A stretch of DNA of 64,000 nt from Oxalobacteraceae bacterium. GTDB taxonomy: Bacteria > Pseudomonadota > Gammaproteobacteria > Burkholderiales > Burkholderiaceae_D. Made by a program: the position numbers and the translations under genes. A model generated the notes under the pieces. The model saw only the letters and a program-made list of their open reading frames with translations. It had not been told where the DNA came from and did no database searches. The stretch lies in NCBI GenBank assembly GCA_947374865.1, contig CANCDR010000008.1, positions 62,001 through 126,000 on the forward strand. The letters run 5' to 3'. Shown here piece by piece: positions 49,343-58,400 of the stretch (positions within the stretch are counted from its first letter, which is position 1; every line of letters starts with the position of its first letter).

Positions 49343-49374
49343 TTCGGTCAGTCCCTCCCAGTATTCTGACCGAA
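49343..49374 (+). promoter_or_regulatory. Inverted repeat in the porin leader
   Basis: TTCGGTCAG (49343-49351) and CTGACCGAA (49366-49374) are perfect 9-bp arms around a 14-nt C/T-rich loop, 46 bp upstream of the porin ATG. It may be an operator, or a stabilising hairpin in the 5' untranslated region of an abundant mRNA. Confidence 0.5.
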
Positions 49375-49420
49375 TGCACACTAAAAAAACATATTTGTTT
49401 TAACCCTCGGAGAATCTCGA

Positions 49421-50446
49421 ATGAAAAAATCACTTCTTGCATTGGCAGTTTTGAGCGCCGTCGCTGGCGTCGCATCTGCGCAATCTAATGTCACCGTCTA
49501 CGGCATCATTGATGCAGGCGTACGTGACATCACCAATGCGAACGCTGCTGGAGCAAGTCAGTTCACCATGAATTCCACTGGTACATATCAATCCAATCGC
49601 TTTGGTTTCAAAGGTGTTGAAGATTTGGGCGGTGGTATGAATGCGCATTACAACTTGGAAATGGGCTTCAATTCAGGCAACGGTCAATTGGACAATACGA
49701 CCAATGTACTGTTCCGTCGTACTTCGACTGTTGGCTTGGGTGGTTCGTGGGGTTCGGTCGACATGGGCCGTCAATACACCATTCCATTCCGCACCATCAA
49801 TACCTATGACCCGTTTGCATTCAAGTATATCGGCATCACGTTGGCTGTTACGCCATCGACCAATGGCGCGCGTTATGACAACGATATTCAGTACACTTAC
49901 ACAACTGGCAACATCACAGCACGCGCTGAATACGCTTTAGGCGAAACTGCAGGTAGTATCAGCACAGGCGCTGTCAAGGCCGCTGGTCTGCTTTATAACG
50001 ACGGCACATTGACTTTGGGTGGCGCATACACGGTTCAAGACGTTGCAACTTTCACAAAAACGCACTACACCGTAGGTGGCGCATATAAAGTCACTTCTGA
50101 CTTGAAGGTTTCTGTTGGCTACATGGATCAGCGCCTAGCGACAGCTGCAACTGGCGATACTGAAACTAAAGTTCAGTGGGTTGGTGGCGTATACAACTTT
50201 ACCAAAGAGATTGCTGGCACTTACGCTTACTACAAATCTGACGTCTCTGGCGGCGCCGGTGGTGCTTTGAATGGTACAAAGAGTGTGAACATGGTCGGCC
50301 TGACTTATTCTTTCTCGCCGCGTACACTTTTCTATGCTGAGATGGATGTTAACAAGTTTAGTGGTGCTTCACGTTTATTTTCAACAACCGCAACGCCACG
50401 TAACGATCAAACCGGCTTCTCTACTGGAATCTGGCACTCGTTCTAA
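49421..50446 (+). CDS. Outer-membrane porin (OmpC/Gram-negative porin family)
   Basis: A 341-residue general porin. It has a 20-residue signal peptide (MKKSLLALAVLSAVAGVASA, cut before QSN) and a C-terminal Phe (SF), the OMP assembly signal. The mature protein starts VTVYGIIDAGV and has the betaproteobacterial porin phrases SNRFGFKGVEDLGGGMNAHYNLE and GSWGSVDMGRQYT. Sixteen beta-strands are expected in a trimeric barrel. Codon choice is biased and AT-richer than its neighbours, in line with high expression. A CGGAG ribosome site and a downstream bidirectional terminator frame it. Confidence 0.96.
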   Translation: MKKSLLALAVLSAVAGVASAQSNVTVYGIIDAGVRDITNANAAGASQFTMNSTGTYQSNRFGFKGVEDLGGGMNAHYNLEMGFNSGNGQLDNTTNVLFRRTSTVGLGGSWGSVDMGRQYTIPFRTINTYDPFAFKYIGITLAVTPSTNGARYDNDIQYTYTTGNITARAEYALGETAGSISTGAVKAAGLLYNDGTLTLGGAYTVQDVATFTKTHYTVGGAYKVTSDLKVSVGYMDQRLATAATGDTETKVQWVGGVYNFTKEIAGTYAYYKSDVSGGAGGALNGTKSVNMVGLTYSFSPRTLFYAEMDVNKFSGASRLFSTTATPRNDQTGFSTGIWHSF

Positions 50447-50518
50447 TCAAGCAGTACTTGATTGGGATGGCCCGTCGCATGGATATAACGATGAGAACGG
50501 GCTGATCTGAGTGATTGA

Positions 50519-50547
50519 AAAGGCGCACACTATCGTGCGCCTTTTTT
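50519..50547. terminator. Bidirectional terminator between porin and DUF3025 genes
   Basis: AAAGGCGCAC, a 6-nt loop, GTGCGCCTTT and a T-run: a 10-bp stem with A and T tracts on the two sides, placed between convergent genes. Confidence 0.9.
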
Positions 50548-50552
50548 ATTGC

Positions 50553-51350
50553 CTACTTCTTACGTTGCGGTCGGAATACTGCGACATCGGCATAAAATTC
50601 TGTGCGCTGATCTGGCCACCAGCCCGGCACACCCAGAACAGGTAGCGGGGTAAAGTCGCTGGTTGAAACCCCATTTGCCATGTATTGCGCTGCCGACTGA
50701 TCCAGCCACGCGCGGCCCTGCTCTGGCGTCATCCCAAAATACGCTTCCGGCACCTGCAGCACCCAAGCGTGGGCCGTGATCGCCTTGTAGGGACTGACTA
50801 GTTTCTCCATTAAGGCATGGCCAAATAGAAGCACCTCGATCGATAGGCCAAAGGCTGCCCTTTGTGCAAGTAATGCTTCCTGCCAGCGATGCGCCCGTAA
50901 GTCTTCGACGAGGCCGGCATTGGCGCTGATGATGAGCGCAGCATTTTCATCAAACAGCGTTGCGCCATCACGCAGCTTGCCGCGCACCGAGCGTGCATTT
51001 CCCTGGGCGATGGCGCGCTCAATCTCCAGCGCCTGCAAGGCATTGAGCGTCTGCTTCATACGTGGGTAGCTCAACCACACCAACGCGTTAAAAAAATCAT
51101 GCAGATTGTCACGCGTGGGGACACAGCCTGTCTGACTGATGTAGGTTTCGTAGGCCATATTCGCCGGCAAATCGGCTTGCGCGACAAACTGCAGGGAGAG
51201 TTGGCGATGATTGCGTAGCGCTGCGGCGGCGGCAAGGCGATTGAGTTCGTCGCGCCAATGCTGCCCAGCGGCCAGCAACGGTTTAGCGGCCGGCAACAAA
51301 GGCGCGAGCCACGGCCTAGTCCAGTCGATGGACGCGAACAAGCCCTGCAT
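50553..51350 (-). CDS. DUF3025 domain-containing protein
   Basis: A 265-residue protein of unknown function with the DUF3025 core: YETYISQTGCVPTRDNLHDFFNALVWLSYPRMKQTLN (central) and LLFGHALMEKLVSPYKAITAHAWVL. There is no signal peptide and no known catalytic motif. The ATG at 51350 (MQGLFASIDW) is 20 bp after the pyrC stop; the frame is open upstream inside pyrC but those residues look like shadow translation. It is probably co-transcribed with pyrC. Confidence 0.85.
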   Translation of the reverse strand: MQGLFASIDWTRPWLAPLLPAAKPLLAAGQHWRDELNRLAAAAALRNHRQLSLQFVAQADLPANMAYETYISQTGCVPTRDNLHDFFNALVWLSYPRMKQTLNALQALEIERAIAQGNARSVRGKLRDGATLFDENAALIISANAGLVEDLRAHRWQEALLAQRAAFGLSIEVLLFGHALMEKLVSPYKAITAHAWVLQVPEAYFGMTPEQGRAWLDQSAAQYMANGVSTSDFTPLPVLGVPGWWPDQRTEFYADVAVFRPQRKK

Positions 51351-51369
51351 GACTAAGGACACGGTCGGT

Positions 51370-52476
51370 CTAGACCATTTTCCAATGCAGGACTTCCCCC
51401 GCATTGAGCGGTACCACATTCACATCACCCAGCGGAAGCTCTTGCGGCAAAGTCCAGGACGAGCGCAGCAAGCGCAGGCTGCCCTGATTGCGCGGCAGAC
51501 CATAAAAATCTGGCCCATGGAAGCTGGCAAAGGCTTCCAGCTTATCCAGTGCACCGGCCTCCTCGAAGGCCTGCGCGTAGAGTTCCATCGCATGCAAGGC
51601 CGTATAACAGCCAGCACAGCCACAGGCATGCTCTTTTAAGCCCTTTGGATGGGGCGCTGAATCCGTGCCGAGAAAGAACTGTGGGCTACCCGAGCGGACC
51701 GCTGCCAGCAGCGCCTGACGGTGTTCTTCACGCTTGAGCACGGGGAGGCAATAATAGTGCGGCCGGATACCGCCCTGAAATAAAGCATTCCGGTTATACA
51801 AAAGATGGTGCGCCGTGATCGTAGCCGCGGTAACCGGACCTGCCTGCGCAACATACTCGGCCGCCTGACGGGTCGTAATATGTTCCAGCACCACCTTTAG
51901 CGCCGGCAAATCGCGCCGCAAAGGCTGCATCACGCGCTCCAGGAAAACTGCCTCACGGTCAAAAATATCAATCCCCGGATCGGTCACCTCACCATGCACC
52001 AGAAAAGGCATGCCCAGTTCCTGCATCACCTCGAGGGTTTTGATACATTTGCGCACATCGGTGACACCAGCGTCGGAATTGGTCGTCGCACCGGCCGGAT
52101 ACAGTTTGACCGCCTGCACAAAGCCACTGTCTTTGGCGCGGCGGATTTCATCTGGCGGGGTATTGTCGGTCAGGTATAGCACCATCAAGGGCGAAAAGCG
52201 CGCGCCTTGGGGCAAGGCCGCCAGAATGCGCTCGCGGTAGGCAGCGGCCTGCGCCGTCGTCGTCACCGGTGGATTGAGATTCGGCATGACGATCGCCCGG
52301 GCAAACTGTCGGGCTGTATGCGCCACCGCGTCGGCCATGAGCGCACCATCGCGCAGATGCACATGCCAGTCGTCTGGTCGCGTAATGCTCAGATCGGCGG
52401 TGACATTGGTAGCCGCGTCGTTAGCCGCATCTTTGGCAGAGTCGCTATGGGCGGTATTTGGTGTCTGATTTTGCAT
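51370..52476 (-). CDS. pyrC: Dihydroorotase
   Basis: A 368-residue type II dihydroorotase of pyrimidine synthesis. Zinc ligands: WHVHLRDG (HxH), the carboxylated Lys in [14 protein letters not shown], His in FLVHGEVTD and in LEHITTR, and Asp in FLGTDSAPH. The first 30 residues are an Ala/Asn/Thr-rich tail. ATG 52476 follows CAGGA; the TTG six codons earlier is less likely. DUF3025 follows downstream. Confidence 0.96.
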   Translation of the reverse strand: MQNQTPNTAHSDSAKDAANDAATNVTADLSITRPDDWHVHLRDGALMADAVAHTARQFARAIVMPNLNPPVTTTAQAAAYRERILAALPQGARFSPLMVLYLTDNTPPDEIRRAKDSGFVQAVKLYPAGATTNSDAGVTDVRKCIKTLEVMQELGMPFLVHGEVTDPGIDIFDREAVFLERVMQPLRRDLPALKVVLEHITTRQAAEYVAQAGPVTAATITAHHLLYNRNALFQGGIRPHYYCLPVLKREEHRQALLAAVRSGSPQFFLGTDSAPHPKGLKEHACGCAGCYTALHAMELYAQAFEEAGALDKLEAFASFHGPDFYGLPRNQGSLRLLRSSWTLPQELPLGDVNVVPLNAGEVLHWKMV

Positions 52477-52665
52477 GGCAATTCCTGATTTCAATTGCCG
52501 CTATTTTAACCGCTTGCCCGGCTTAGCTGCGCCGTGCATTCTGATCGGCACCCAAAAACTGCCAGGCCCGATGCAGAAGATGCCGCACAAAAATTAAACC
52601 TGCCCGCATGCACGCAAGAAGATATTCACAAGAAACCCGCATCATCGCGCCTGACTGTTGGGCAC

Positions 52666-53394
52666 TTAATGGGTAATGATTTTGGCCAGGAAGTCCCGCG
52701 CCCGGTCCGAGCGAGGCGAAGCAAAGAATTCTTCTTTGGTACAGTCTTCGACAATACTCCCCTGATCCATGAAGATGACGCGATTCGCGACCTTGCGGGC
52801 AAAGCCCATCTCGTGTGTCACGACCATCATGGTCATGCCTTCCTGCGCCAGTCCGACCATCACATCCAACACTTCGTTGATCATTTCCGGATCCAGGGCC
52901 GAGGTCGGCTCATCAAACAGCATCGCGATCGGATCCATCGACAAAGCCCGCGCGATAGCAACCCGCTGCTGCTGCCCGCCCGATAACTGGCCGGGGAATT
53001 TATCCTTTTGTGCGATCAGACCGACCCGATCCAGATACTTCAAGCCACGCTCAGAGGCTTCCTCGAGCGAACGCCCCAGCACCTTGACCTGACCGATCGT
53101 CAGATTCTCCCGGATCGACAGATGCGGAAATAATTCAAAATTTTGAAACACCATGCCAATCCGCGCCCGCAGCTTGGATAAGTTGGTTTGCGGATCGCCG
53201 ACAGAAATGTTATCCACCATGATCGACCCTTGTTGAAAGGACTCCAGCCCATTGACCGTTTTGATCAAGGTCGATTTGCCCGAACCCGAAGGGCCACACA
53301 CCACCACGACATCGCCCTTGGCGACCTTGGTCGAACAATCTGTGAGCACCTGGAAATTGCCGTACCATTTATTGACTTTGTTTAGTTCAATCAT
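52666..53394 (-). CDS. gltL: Glutamate/aspartate ABC transporter ATP-binding protein
   Basis: A 242-residue ABC ATPase of the polar amino acid group. Walker [11 protein letters not shown]-loop [13 protein letters not shown], signature LSGGQQQR, Walker [14 protein letters not shown] and H-loop VVTHEMGFA are all present. The ATG at 53394 follows TGGAGCAAAGC. It is the last gene of gltI-gltJ-gltK-gltL and would energise import through GltJ/GltK. Confidence 0.95.
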   Translation of the reverse strand: MIELNKVNKWYGNFQVLTDCSTKVAKGDVVVVCGPSGSGKSTLIKTVNGLESFQQGSIMVDNISVGDPQTNLSKLRARIGMVFQNFELFPHLSIRENLTIGQVKVLGRSLEEASERGLKYLDRVGLIAQKDKFPGQLSGGQQQRVAIARALSMDPIAMLFDEPTSALDPEMINEVLDVMVGLAQEGMTMMVVTHEMGFARKVANRVIFMDQGSIVEDCTKEEFFASPRSDRARDFLAKIITH

Positions 53395-53470
53395 GCTTTG
53401 CTCCAAAATTCTATTGATTCATTTGTTTGCGACACTGCGCTGCGCAAGACATGCTTGAGCGCGCCTATTT

Positions 53471-54163
53471 TTAGTGAATGATCGCCACCCGTTGCTGCAG
53501 TTTTTTCACCAGAGCCGAGAGCCCGTAACACAGCACGAAATAAACCAGCGCAACAAATAAATACATTTCAACCAGCCGTCCATCGCGCTGCGCGACCTTG
53601 GATGCAGCACCGACAAAGTCGGTAATCGATAAAACATAGACCAGCGACACGTCCTGAAACAGTACGATCGTCTGCGTCAGCAACACTGGAATCATATTCC
53701 GAAACGCCTGTGGCAGCACAATATGCCCCATGGTTTGCCAATAGCTCATGCCCAGTGCATAGCCGGCTGATATCTGACCGCGTGGAATCGATTGAATACC
53801 GGCGCGCATGATTTCGCAATAATAGGCCGCTTCAAACAAGATAAACGTCGTCAGGCACGACGTAAAAGCGCCCACCTTAACGGGCTCATTGGCGCCGATA
53901 ATCCAGGCCCCAATATAGGGCACCAAAAAATAAAACCAGAAAATCACCAGCACCAGTGGCATGGAGCGAATCAGATTGACATAGGCGGTCGCAGTAACTG
54001 CGACTGGCTTATTGCTCGATAGACGCATCATGGCCAGCAGGGTACCCAGAATGATACCGCCGACCATGGCAAACAAGGTCAGCTGCAGCGTAAAGGTCAT
54101 CCCGGTCGTAAATAAATAGACCCACGAGCGCTCAATGACGTTGAAATCAAAATTACTGAACAT
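53471..54163 (-). CDS. gltK: Glutamate/aspartate ABC transporter permease GltK
   Basis: A 230-residue inner-membrane permease with about five membrane helices. The cytoplasmic EAA loop, which contacts the ATPase, is EIMRAGIQSIPRGQISAGYALGMSYWQ followed by IVLPQAFRNMIPVL. It is 2 bp from gltJ; the two permeases should form a heterodimer. Confidence 0.93.
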   Translation of the reverse strand: MFSNFDFNVIERSWVYLFTTGMTFTLQLTLFAMVGGIILGTLLAMMRLSSNKPVAVTATAYVNLIRSMPLVLVIFWFYFLVPYIGAWIIGANEPVKVGAFTSCLTTFILFEAAYYCEIMRAGIQSIPRGQISAGYALGMSYWQTMGHIVLPQAFRNMIPVLLTQTIVLFQDVSLVYVLSITDFVGAASKVAQRDGRLVEMYLFVALVYFVLCYGLSALVKKLQQRVAIIH

Positions 54164-54165
54164 GA

Positions 54166-54915
54166 TCAGTGCCCTCCGCCAGACGAGCCTGCGGCAATAT
54201 AGCCTGGAATCGCGACACGTTTTTCCAGCAGACGCATGAGATTAACCACGATAATATTGACCACAATGTAAATCAACGTGGCCGCTGTAAAGGCTTCAAA
54301 TACCTGGAATGAAAACTCCTGCATCGAGCGCGCGCGTGCGGTGAGCTCCATCAAGCCAATCGTCAAGGCCACCGAGCTGTTTTTAATGACATTCAAAAAT
54401 TCACTAGTTAGTGGCGGCAGAACGATCCGAAACGCCATCGGCAGCAGTACAAAGCGATAGGTTTGCGGCAAGGTCAAGCCGAGCGCGGTACCCGCCATTT
54501 TTTGCCCCCGCGGGAGCGCCTGAATGCCGGCAGAAATTTGTACCGCGACGCGTGACGAGGTAAAAAATCCCAGACACAAGACCGCTGTAATAAAAGAGGC
54601 ATTCGGCATAGACTTCAGCCAGTTTCCCATCGCCTCTGGCAGTAGTTCAGGCATGACAAAATACCAGAGGAACATTTGCACCAGAAGAGGGATATTGCGG
54701 AATAATTCCACATACGCATCGGCAAAGCGTACCGCGACTTTATTGGGCGTCGTGCGGATCGTTCCGATGATAGCGCCGATGACCAGTGCCATAACCCAGG
54801 CCGACAAGGCGGTCGAAAGCGTCCAGAACAGACCCGACCACAAGGTATCGAGATAGCTGCCCGTGCCTTCGGGAGAAGCTTCCCAAAATATGCGCCAGTT
54901 CCAGTGATAGTTCAT
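54166..54915 (-). CDS. gltJ: Glutamate/aspartate ABC transporter permease GltJ
   Basis: A 249-residue permease with about five helices. The N-terminus NYHWNWRIFWE is typical of GltJ. The EAA loop is AVQISAGIQALPRGQKMAGTALGLTLPQ followed by VLLPMAFRIVLPPLTSE. It is separated from gltI by 131 bp holding a terminator-like stem, so it is probably expressed at a lower level than the binding protein. Confidence 0.94.
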   Translation of the reverse strand: MNYHWNWRIFWEASPEGTGSYLDTLWSGLFWTLSTALSAWVMALVIGAIIGTIRTTPNKVAVRFADAYVELFRNIPLLVQMFLWYFVMPELLPEAMGNWLKSMPNASFITAVLCLGFFTSSRVAVQISAGIQALPRGQKMAGTALGLTLPQTYRFVLLPMAFRIVLPPLTSEFLNVIKNSSVALTIGLMELTARARSMQEFSFQVFEAFTAATLIYIVVNIIVVNLMRLLEKRVAIPGYIAAGSSGGGH

Positions 54916-55000
54916 TGACGAAGTCCCAGTTCAAAATGAATGAAGGATTGTGCTGCATTGACAGGCTAAGTTGCAAGCTTATTAAGCTGCCAGATAAAAT

Positions 55001-55026
55001 AAAGCGGGAGGCATCGCGCCCCCCGC
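55001..55026 (-). terminator. Hairpin between gltI and gltJ, likely partial terminator
   Basis: On the minus strand GCGGGGGGC, loop GCGAT, GCCTCCCGC (9 pairs with one G-U) followed by TTTATTTTATC. This is a GC-rich stem and T-rich tail after the binding-protein gene, the usual device for making more binding protein than permease. Confidence 0.7.
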
Positions 55027-55046
55027 CTGTACGCCTGGCGCTAAAA

Positions 55047-55955
55047 TTACTTGAGCACGTAAGCGGCCGAGTCGCCAGAATCAGTCGGCTTGGCGATCAC
55101 CGCCTTTAACTGTTCGGTCATCGGCATATTCAAATTAATGCCTTTAGGAGGAATCGGCGACGTGAACCATTTAGCATAGATCTTGTTGATCTCACCGGAT
55201 TTGAAAACATCTTCAATCGCCTTGTCGACCACTTTCTTGAAGGCCGGATCATCCTTGCGCAGCATAATGCCATAGGGCTCCACCGATAAGGCCTCCCGGG
55301 TAATAGCATAGTCAGCTGGTGCTTTGGCATTTGCCTGCAGGCTGGCCAACAGAACGTCATCCATCGCAAAAGCGACTGCACGACCGGTTTCGACCATCAG
55401 AAAGCTTTCGCCGTGATCTTTGGCGCTCATGATGTTCATGCCCAGTGCACGTTCCGCATTCAGTGCGGTGACTTGCTTTAAGTTAGATGTCCCGGATGTC
55501 GATACCAGGGTTTTGCCCTTCATGTCAGCCAGCGCATTAATGTTGGCCGATTTTTTGGCGATCAGCCGATTTGCGGTGACGAAGGTCGTGGGCGCAAAGG
55601 CGACTTGATTTTGGCGCTCCAGATTATTCGTCGTTGAACCGCACTCCAGATCAATGGTGCCATTTGCCATCAGGGGAATCCGTGTGGCAGAGGTGACTGG
55701 ATTCTTGTGCACGACGAGCGTCTTGCCCAGATGTTTTTCGACCGCAGCGACGACCTTCATACACAGGTCAATCGAATAGCCTAATGGCGCCTGCTTATCA
55801 TCCAGGTAGGAAAAAGGGATGGAGGAATCACGCACGCCAAGTGTAATAGATCCCGAATCTTTGATTTTTTTCAAGGTACCGGTTTCCTGGGCCTGTGCCA
55901 GTCCGCACACCACACCTGCGCTGATAAGAACTGTGATAAATGTCGATAATTTCAT
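55047..55955 (-). CDS. gltI: Glutamate/aspartate periplasmic binding protein GltI
   Basis: A 302-residue solute-binding protein with a signal peptide (ends GLAQA before QE, about residue 22). Family text: GVRDSSIPFSYLDDKQAPLGYSIDLC, the ligand-binding GTIDLECGSTTNN, DMKGKTLVSTSGTSN and the C-terminal INKIYAKWFTSPIPPKG. The ribosome site is TGGAGGC. It is followed by a partial terminator and gltJKL. A paralogue lies upstream. Confidence 0.95.
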   Translation of the reverse strand: MKLSTFITVLISAGVVCGLAQAQETGTLKKIKDSGSITLGVRDSSIPFSYLDDKQAPLGYSIDLCMKVVAAVEKHLGKTLVVHKNPVTSATRIPLMANGTIDLECGSTTNNLERQNQVAFAPTTFVTANRLIAKKSANINALADMKGKTLVSTSGTSNLKQVTALNAERALGMNIMSAKDHGESFLMVETGRAVAFAMDDVLLASLQANAKAPADYAITREALSVEPYGIMLRKDDPAFKKVVDKAIEDVFKSGEINKIYAKWFTSPIPPKGINLNMPMTEQLKAVIAKPTDSGDSAAYVLK

Positions 55956-56132
55956 GTTGCCTCCAGATTAATTTGTCAGACCGAGCTTGGCAAACGCGCC
56001 CTCCAACACAGGCGCCGCCTCAACCATTAATAATTTTAATATAACATTTCAAACGTCTACAACTTCGTAGCCCCCACCCACCGCGCCCAGATGACGCCAT
56101 GCTGAACGCGACTTACTTCATCTATTTTCTCG

Positions 56133-57047
56133 CTAATCATCCAAACCATCTGCCACTTTATCGGTGGGAAAACGTAATGTATCGCGCAACAGATAACTCA
56201 TCGGCATACTTAAGTTCGCCTTTTTTGGCGGAATAGGCCGACGAAACCATTTATCGTACAACCTATTTAATTCGCCGTCTTGAATCAATCGGCCCATTTC
56301 ACGATCTACAACACCTTTAAACTGCTTATCGTCTTTGCGCATCATGATCGCATAGGGCTCTGCGGAAAGCGGCTCGCCAACGATCAAAAATCCGTTAGGG
56401 TTTTTGGCATTTGCGCGAAACCCGAATAACAACACATCGTCCATTGCAAAGGCGTCCGCCTCACCGTTCTCAAGCTGTAAAAACGACTCCGCGTGATCAG
56501 CCCCCTCCAGCATTACCGTCCCCAAAGCGCGCACCTTGTCACGCTCGCTCATGAGCTGCACCGCCGTAGAGCCTCTGGTCGTGACAACGCGCTTACCGCG
56601 CAAATCTGCCCAGTTCGCGATACGTGAGTTACTCCGCACCGCCATCCGCACGGTGGCAATAAAATGCGGCACCGTAAAGGCGACTAACTTACGCCGCGCG
56701 GCATTGTTCGTCGTAGAGCCACATTCAAGATCAATTTTCCCGTCCATGAGCGTTGAAAATCGGTCCTCCGAATTCACTTTTATATACACAATATTTAATT
56801 GCTTTAACTTCAGCTCATTCCGGATTGCCTCTGCCAACCTCAGGCATAAATCGACGGCATACCCGACCGGTTTTTTATTTTCATCCAAATAGGAAAATGG
56901 CAGTGAGGCTTCACGATAGCCAATTTTAATGGTCTGCGTATTCCTGATATTCAGCAAAGTCTCTGTGGCCTGCGCGGTGACAGAAAAAAGAAACCCCAAA
57001 AACACCCAAGCTGCAATGATGCCACTAATAGCTGCAGTTGCCTGCAT
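56133..57047 (-). CDS. Second GltI-like amino acid binding protein
   Basis: A 304-residue periplasmic binding protein with a signal peptide (ends SVTAQA, about residue 26). It follows gltI motif for motif: GYREASLPFSYLDENKKPVGYAVDLCLRL, KIDLECGSTTNNAARR, LRGKRVVTTRGSTA, ADAFAMDDVLLFG, LYDKWFRRPIPPKKANL. The rest has drifted widely, and the base composition is visibly AT-richer than gltI. Start ATG 57047 follows GGAG. It has no permease or ATPase of its own; it may share GltJKL with another ligand preference, or serve as a sensor. It has 177 bp between it and gltI. Confidence 0.9.
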   Translation of the reverse strand: MQATAAISGIIAAWVFLGFLFSVTAQATETLLNIRNTQTIKIGYREASLPFSYLDENKKPVGYAVDLCLRLAEAIRNELKLKQLNIVYIKVNSEDRFSTLMDGKIDLECGSTTNNAARRKLVAFTVPHFIATVRMAVRSNSRIANWADLRGKRVVTTRGSTAVQLMSERDKVRALGTVMLEGADHAESFLQLENGEADAFAMDDVLLFGFRANAKNPNGFLIVGEPLSAEPYAIMMRKDDKQFKGVVDREMGRLIQDGELNRLYDKWFRRPIPPKKANLSMPMSYLLRDTLRFPTDKVADGLDD

Positions 57048-57352
57048 ACGATCTCCAGTGTTAGCGCGTTTATTATCCCCGTATTGTATGTTGCGCCGAT
57101 AATTACTTCTGGCAAATTTTAAACACATGATGCCAGATGTCGACAGTGATTACTTCATGCGTCCTCATCTGTCCTCATGCGATGCACGATGATGGTGCTG
57201 ACAGACACGTGCCGACAAATGCGTTCAAATAAATATGGGGTATCCGAAGGACGATACTAGGTGACAGCCTCGCATCAAATCTAATACATTGTAAGTATAA
57301 GGCAATGCAAAATTCGCATAGAAATGATGCGAAAAACCATCAATAATTTGCC
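57048..57352. other. Gene-free region between the LysR gene and the second binding-protein gene
   Basis: 305 bp, AT-rich, without a credible gene. It should contain the promoter of the second binding-protein gene. An inverted repeat is listed separately; a direct repeat GTCCTCAT...GTCCTCAT lies near 57162-57180. No clear terminator of the LysR gene is visible. Confidence 0.6.
57108..57137. promoter_or_regulatory. Inverted repeat upstream of the second binding-protein gene
   Basis: TCTGGCA (57108-57114) and TGCCAGA (57131-57137) are perfect 7-bp arms with a 16-bp spacer, about 60-90 bp upstream of the start. The spacing puts the half-sites about two helical turns apart, compatible with binding of a dimeric regulator; the LysR gene next door is a candidate. 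Confidence 0.35.
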
Positions 57353-58318
57353 TCACTGTGACGCTGAGCGCAGACGCAGACGAGAGCTGCTGCTGCCTTT
57401 CATTTTTCGTTGCAGGTAGTCCCATAGCTTGGTGACGATCGGCTTTCCTGCCCGCTGAGTACTGGGTTTTTCACGGTAAATGCGAATATCCAGCGCCATA
57501 GCCCACTCCGCTTCCCCGCCATCGGCTGGCGCGAGTTTTTTCTGTTTGACTTCCCTTGCCACTGTTGAGCCTGGTAAAAATGCCATGCCATGCCCTTCCA
57601 GCACCATCATCTTCAAGGCCTCGGCCATTTCGGTTTCGTAACATTTTTTGAGGTAAGGATTATTTTTAGCCTCGGCAAAAATTAGATCGACGATCCGACC
57701 CAGGTAGGCATTGCTGGTATAGGCTAAATATGGCAGCGCGGTGGCGATTGAACCAGACAATACCCTGTCCGGATGTCCCGTCTTGTCGCAGCGAACATAG
57801 GGACGCAGGGTTTCCAGGCCCAAGACAATCGCCTCGTAACGCCGCGGATCAAGTGGGAGTGGCTGACGAGAATGGTAATAACAGAGCAGCAGATCACTTT
57901 CGCCCTCTTTTAACGCTTGTACCGCATCGTGCTCGTTAAGCGTCTGTAGGTGCGTATTGAGCGCGCCAAAACCAGCCTGGACTTGCGTTAAGAATCGCGG
58001 CATGAAGCTCAGAGACAATGTATGCGGTACCGCAAAATCAATCGTGTTTTGCTCCGCCATTTTTTTGCCGCGAATCAAAGTGCGCACACTATTAATCAGC
58101 CCGAGCATTTCCGTCGCCTGTTCGTAAAATATTTCACCGGCTTCAGACAGGCAGGCTGGATAGATCGAGCGGTCGATCAGATCCACGCCCAGCCACGCCT
58201 CGAGTGATTGAATGCGCCGCGAAAAGGCCGGCTGGGTCACATGGCGCAGTTCAGCCGAGCGACTGAAGCTGCGCGTCTCCGCGAGCGAGATGAAATCTTC
58301 GAGCCATTTGGTTTCCAT
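57353..58318 (-). CDS. LysR-family regulator, HypT/YjiE-like
   Basis: A 321-residue regulator. The N-terminal winged helix (1-60) begins METKWLEDFISLAETRSFSRSAELRHVTQPAFSRRIQSLE, and the effector domain covers about 90-300. The ETKWL...DF...R.FS..A..R.VTQPAFSRRI..LE wording and the LSEAGEIFYEQ after it closely recall E. coli HypT (YjiE), the hypochlorite-responsive regulator. Whether the Met residues oxidised in HypT are conserved I cannot judge. It ends with a basic, Ser/Arg-rich tail. It is transcribed toward the second binding-protein gene, so cis-regulation of that gene is plausible but unproven. Confidence 0.85.
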   Translation of the reverse strand: METKWLEDFISLAETRSFSRSAELRHVTQPAFSRRIQSLEAWLGVDLIDRSIYPACLSEAGEIFYEQATEMLGLINSVRTLIRGKKMAEQNTIDFAVPHTLSLSFMPRFLTQVQAGFGALNTHLQTLNEHDAVQALKEGESDLLLCYYHSRQPLPLDPRRYEAIVLGLETLRPYVRCDKTGHPDRVLSGSIATALPYLAYTSNAYLGRIVDLIFAEAKNNPYLKKCYETEMAEALKMMVLEGHGMAFLPGSTVAREVKQKKLAPADGGEAEWAMALDIRIYREKPSTQRAGKPIVTKLWDYLQRKMKGSSSSRLRLRSASQ

Positions 58319-58400
58319 TTTGATATGGTACGAGCGTTTCAGCTCGAATACCTAATACGACGATGGCTTGTCGTTTTCTGCGCGCAGTGATGCGGATTAT

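Noticed and set aside
57225-57425. 66-codon frame downstream of the LysR gene
   Set aside because: It overlaps the LysR 3' end in another frame, has no family resemblance and no ribosome site.
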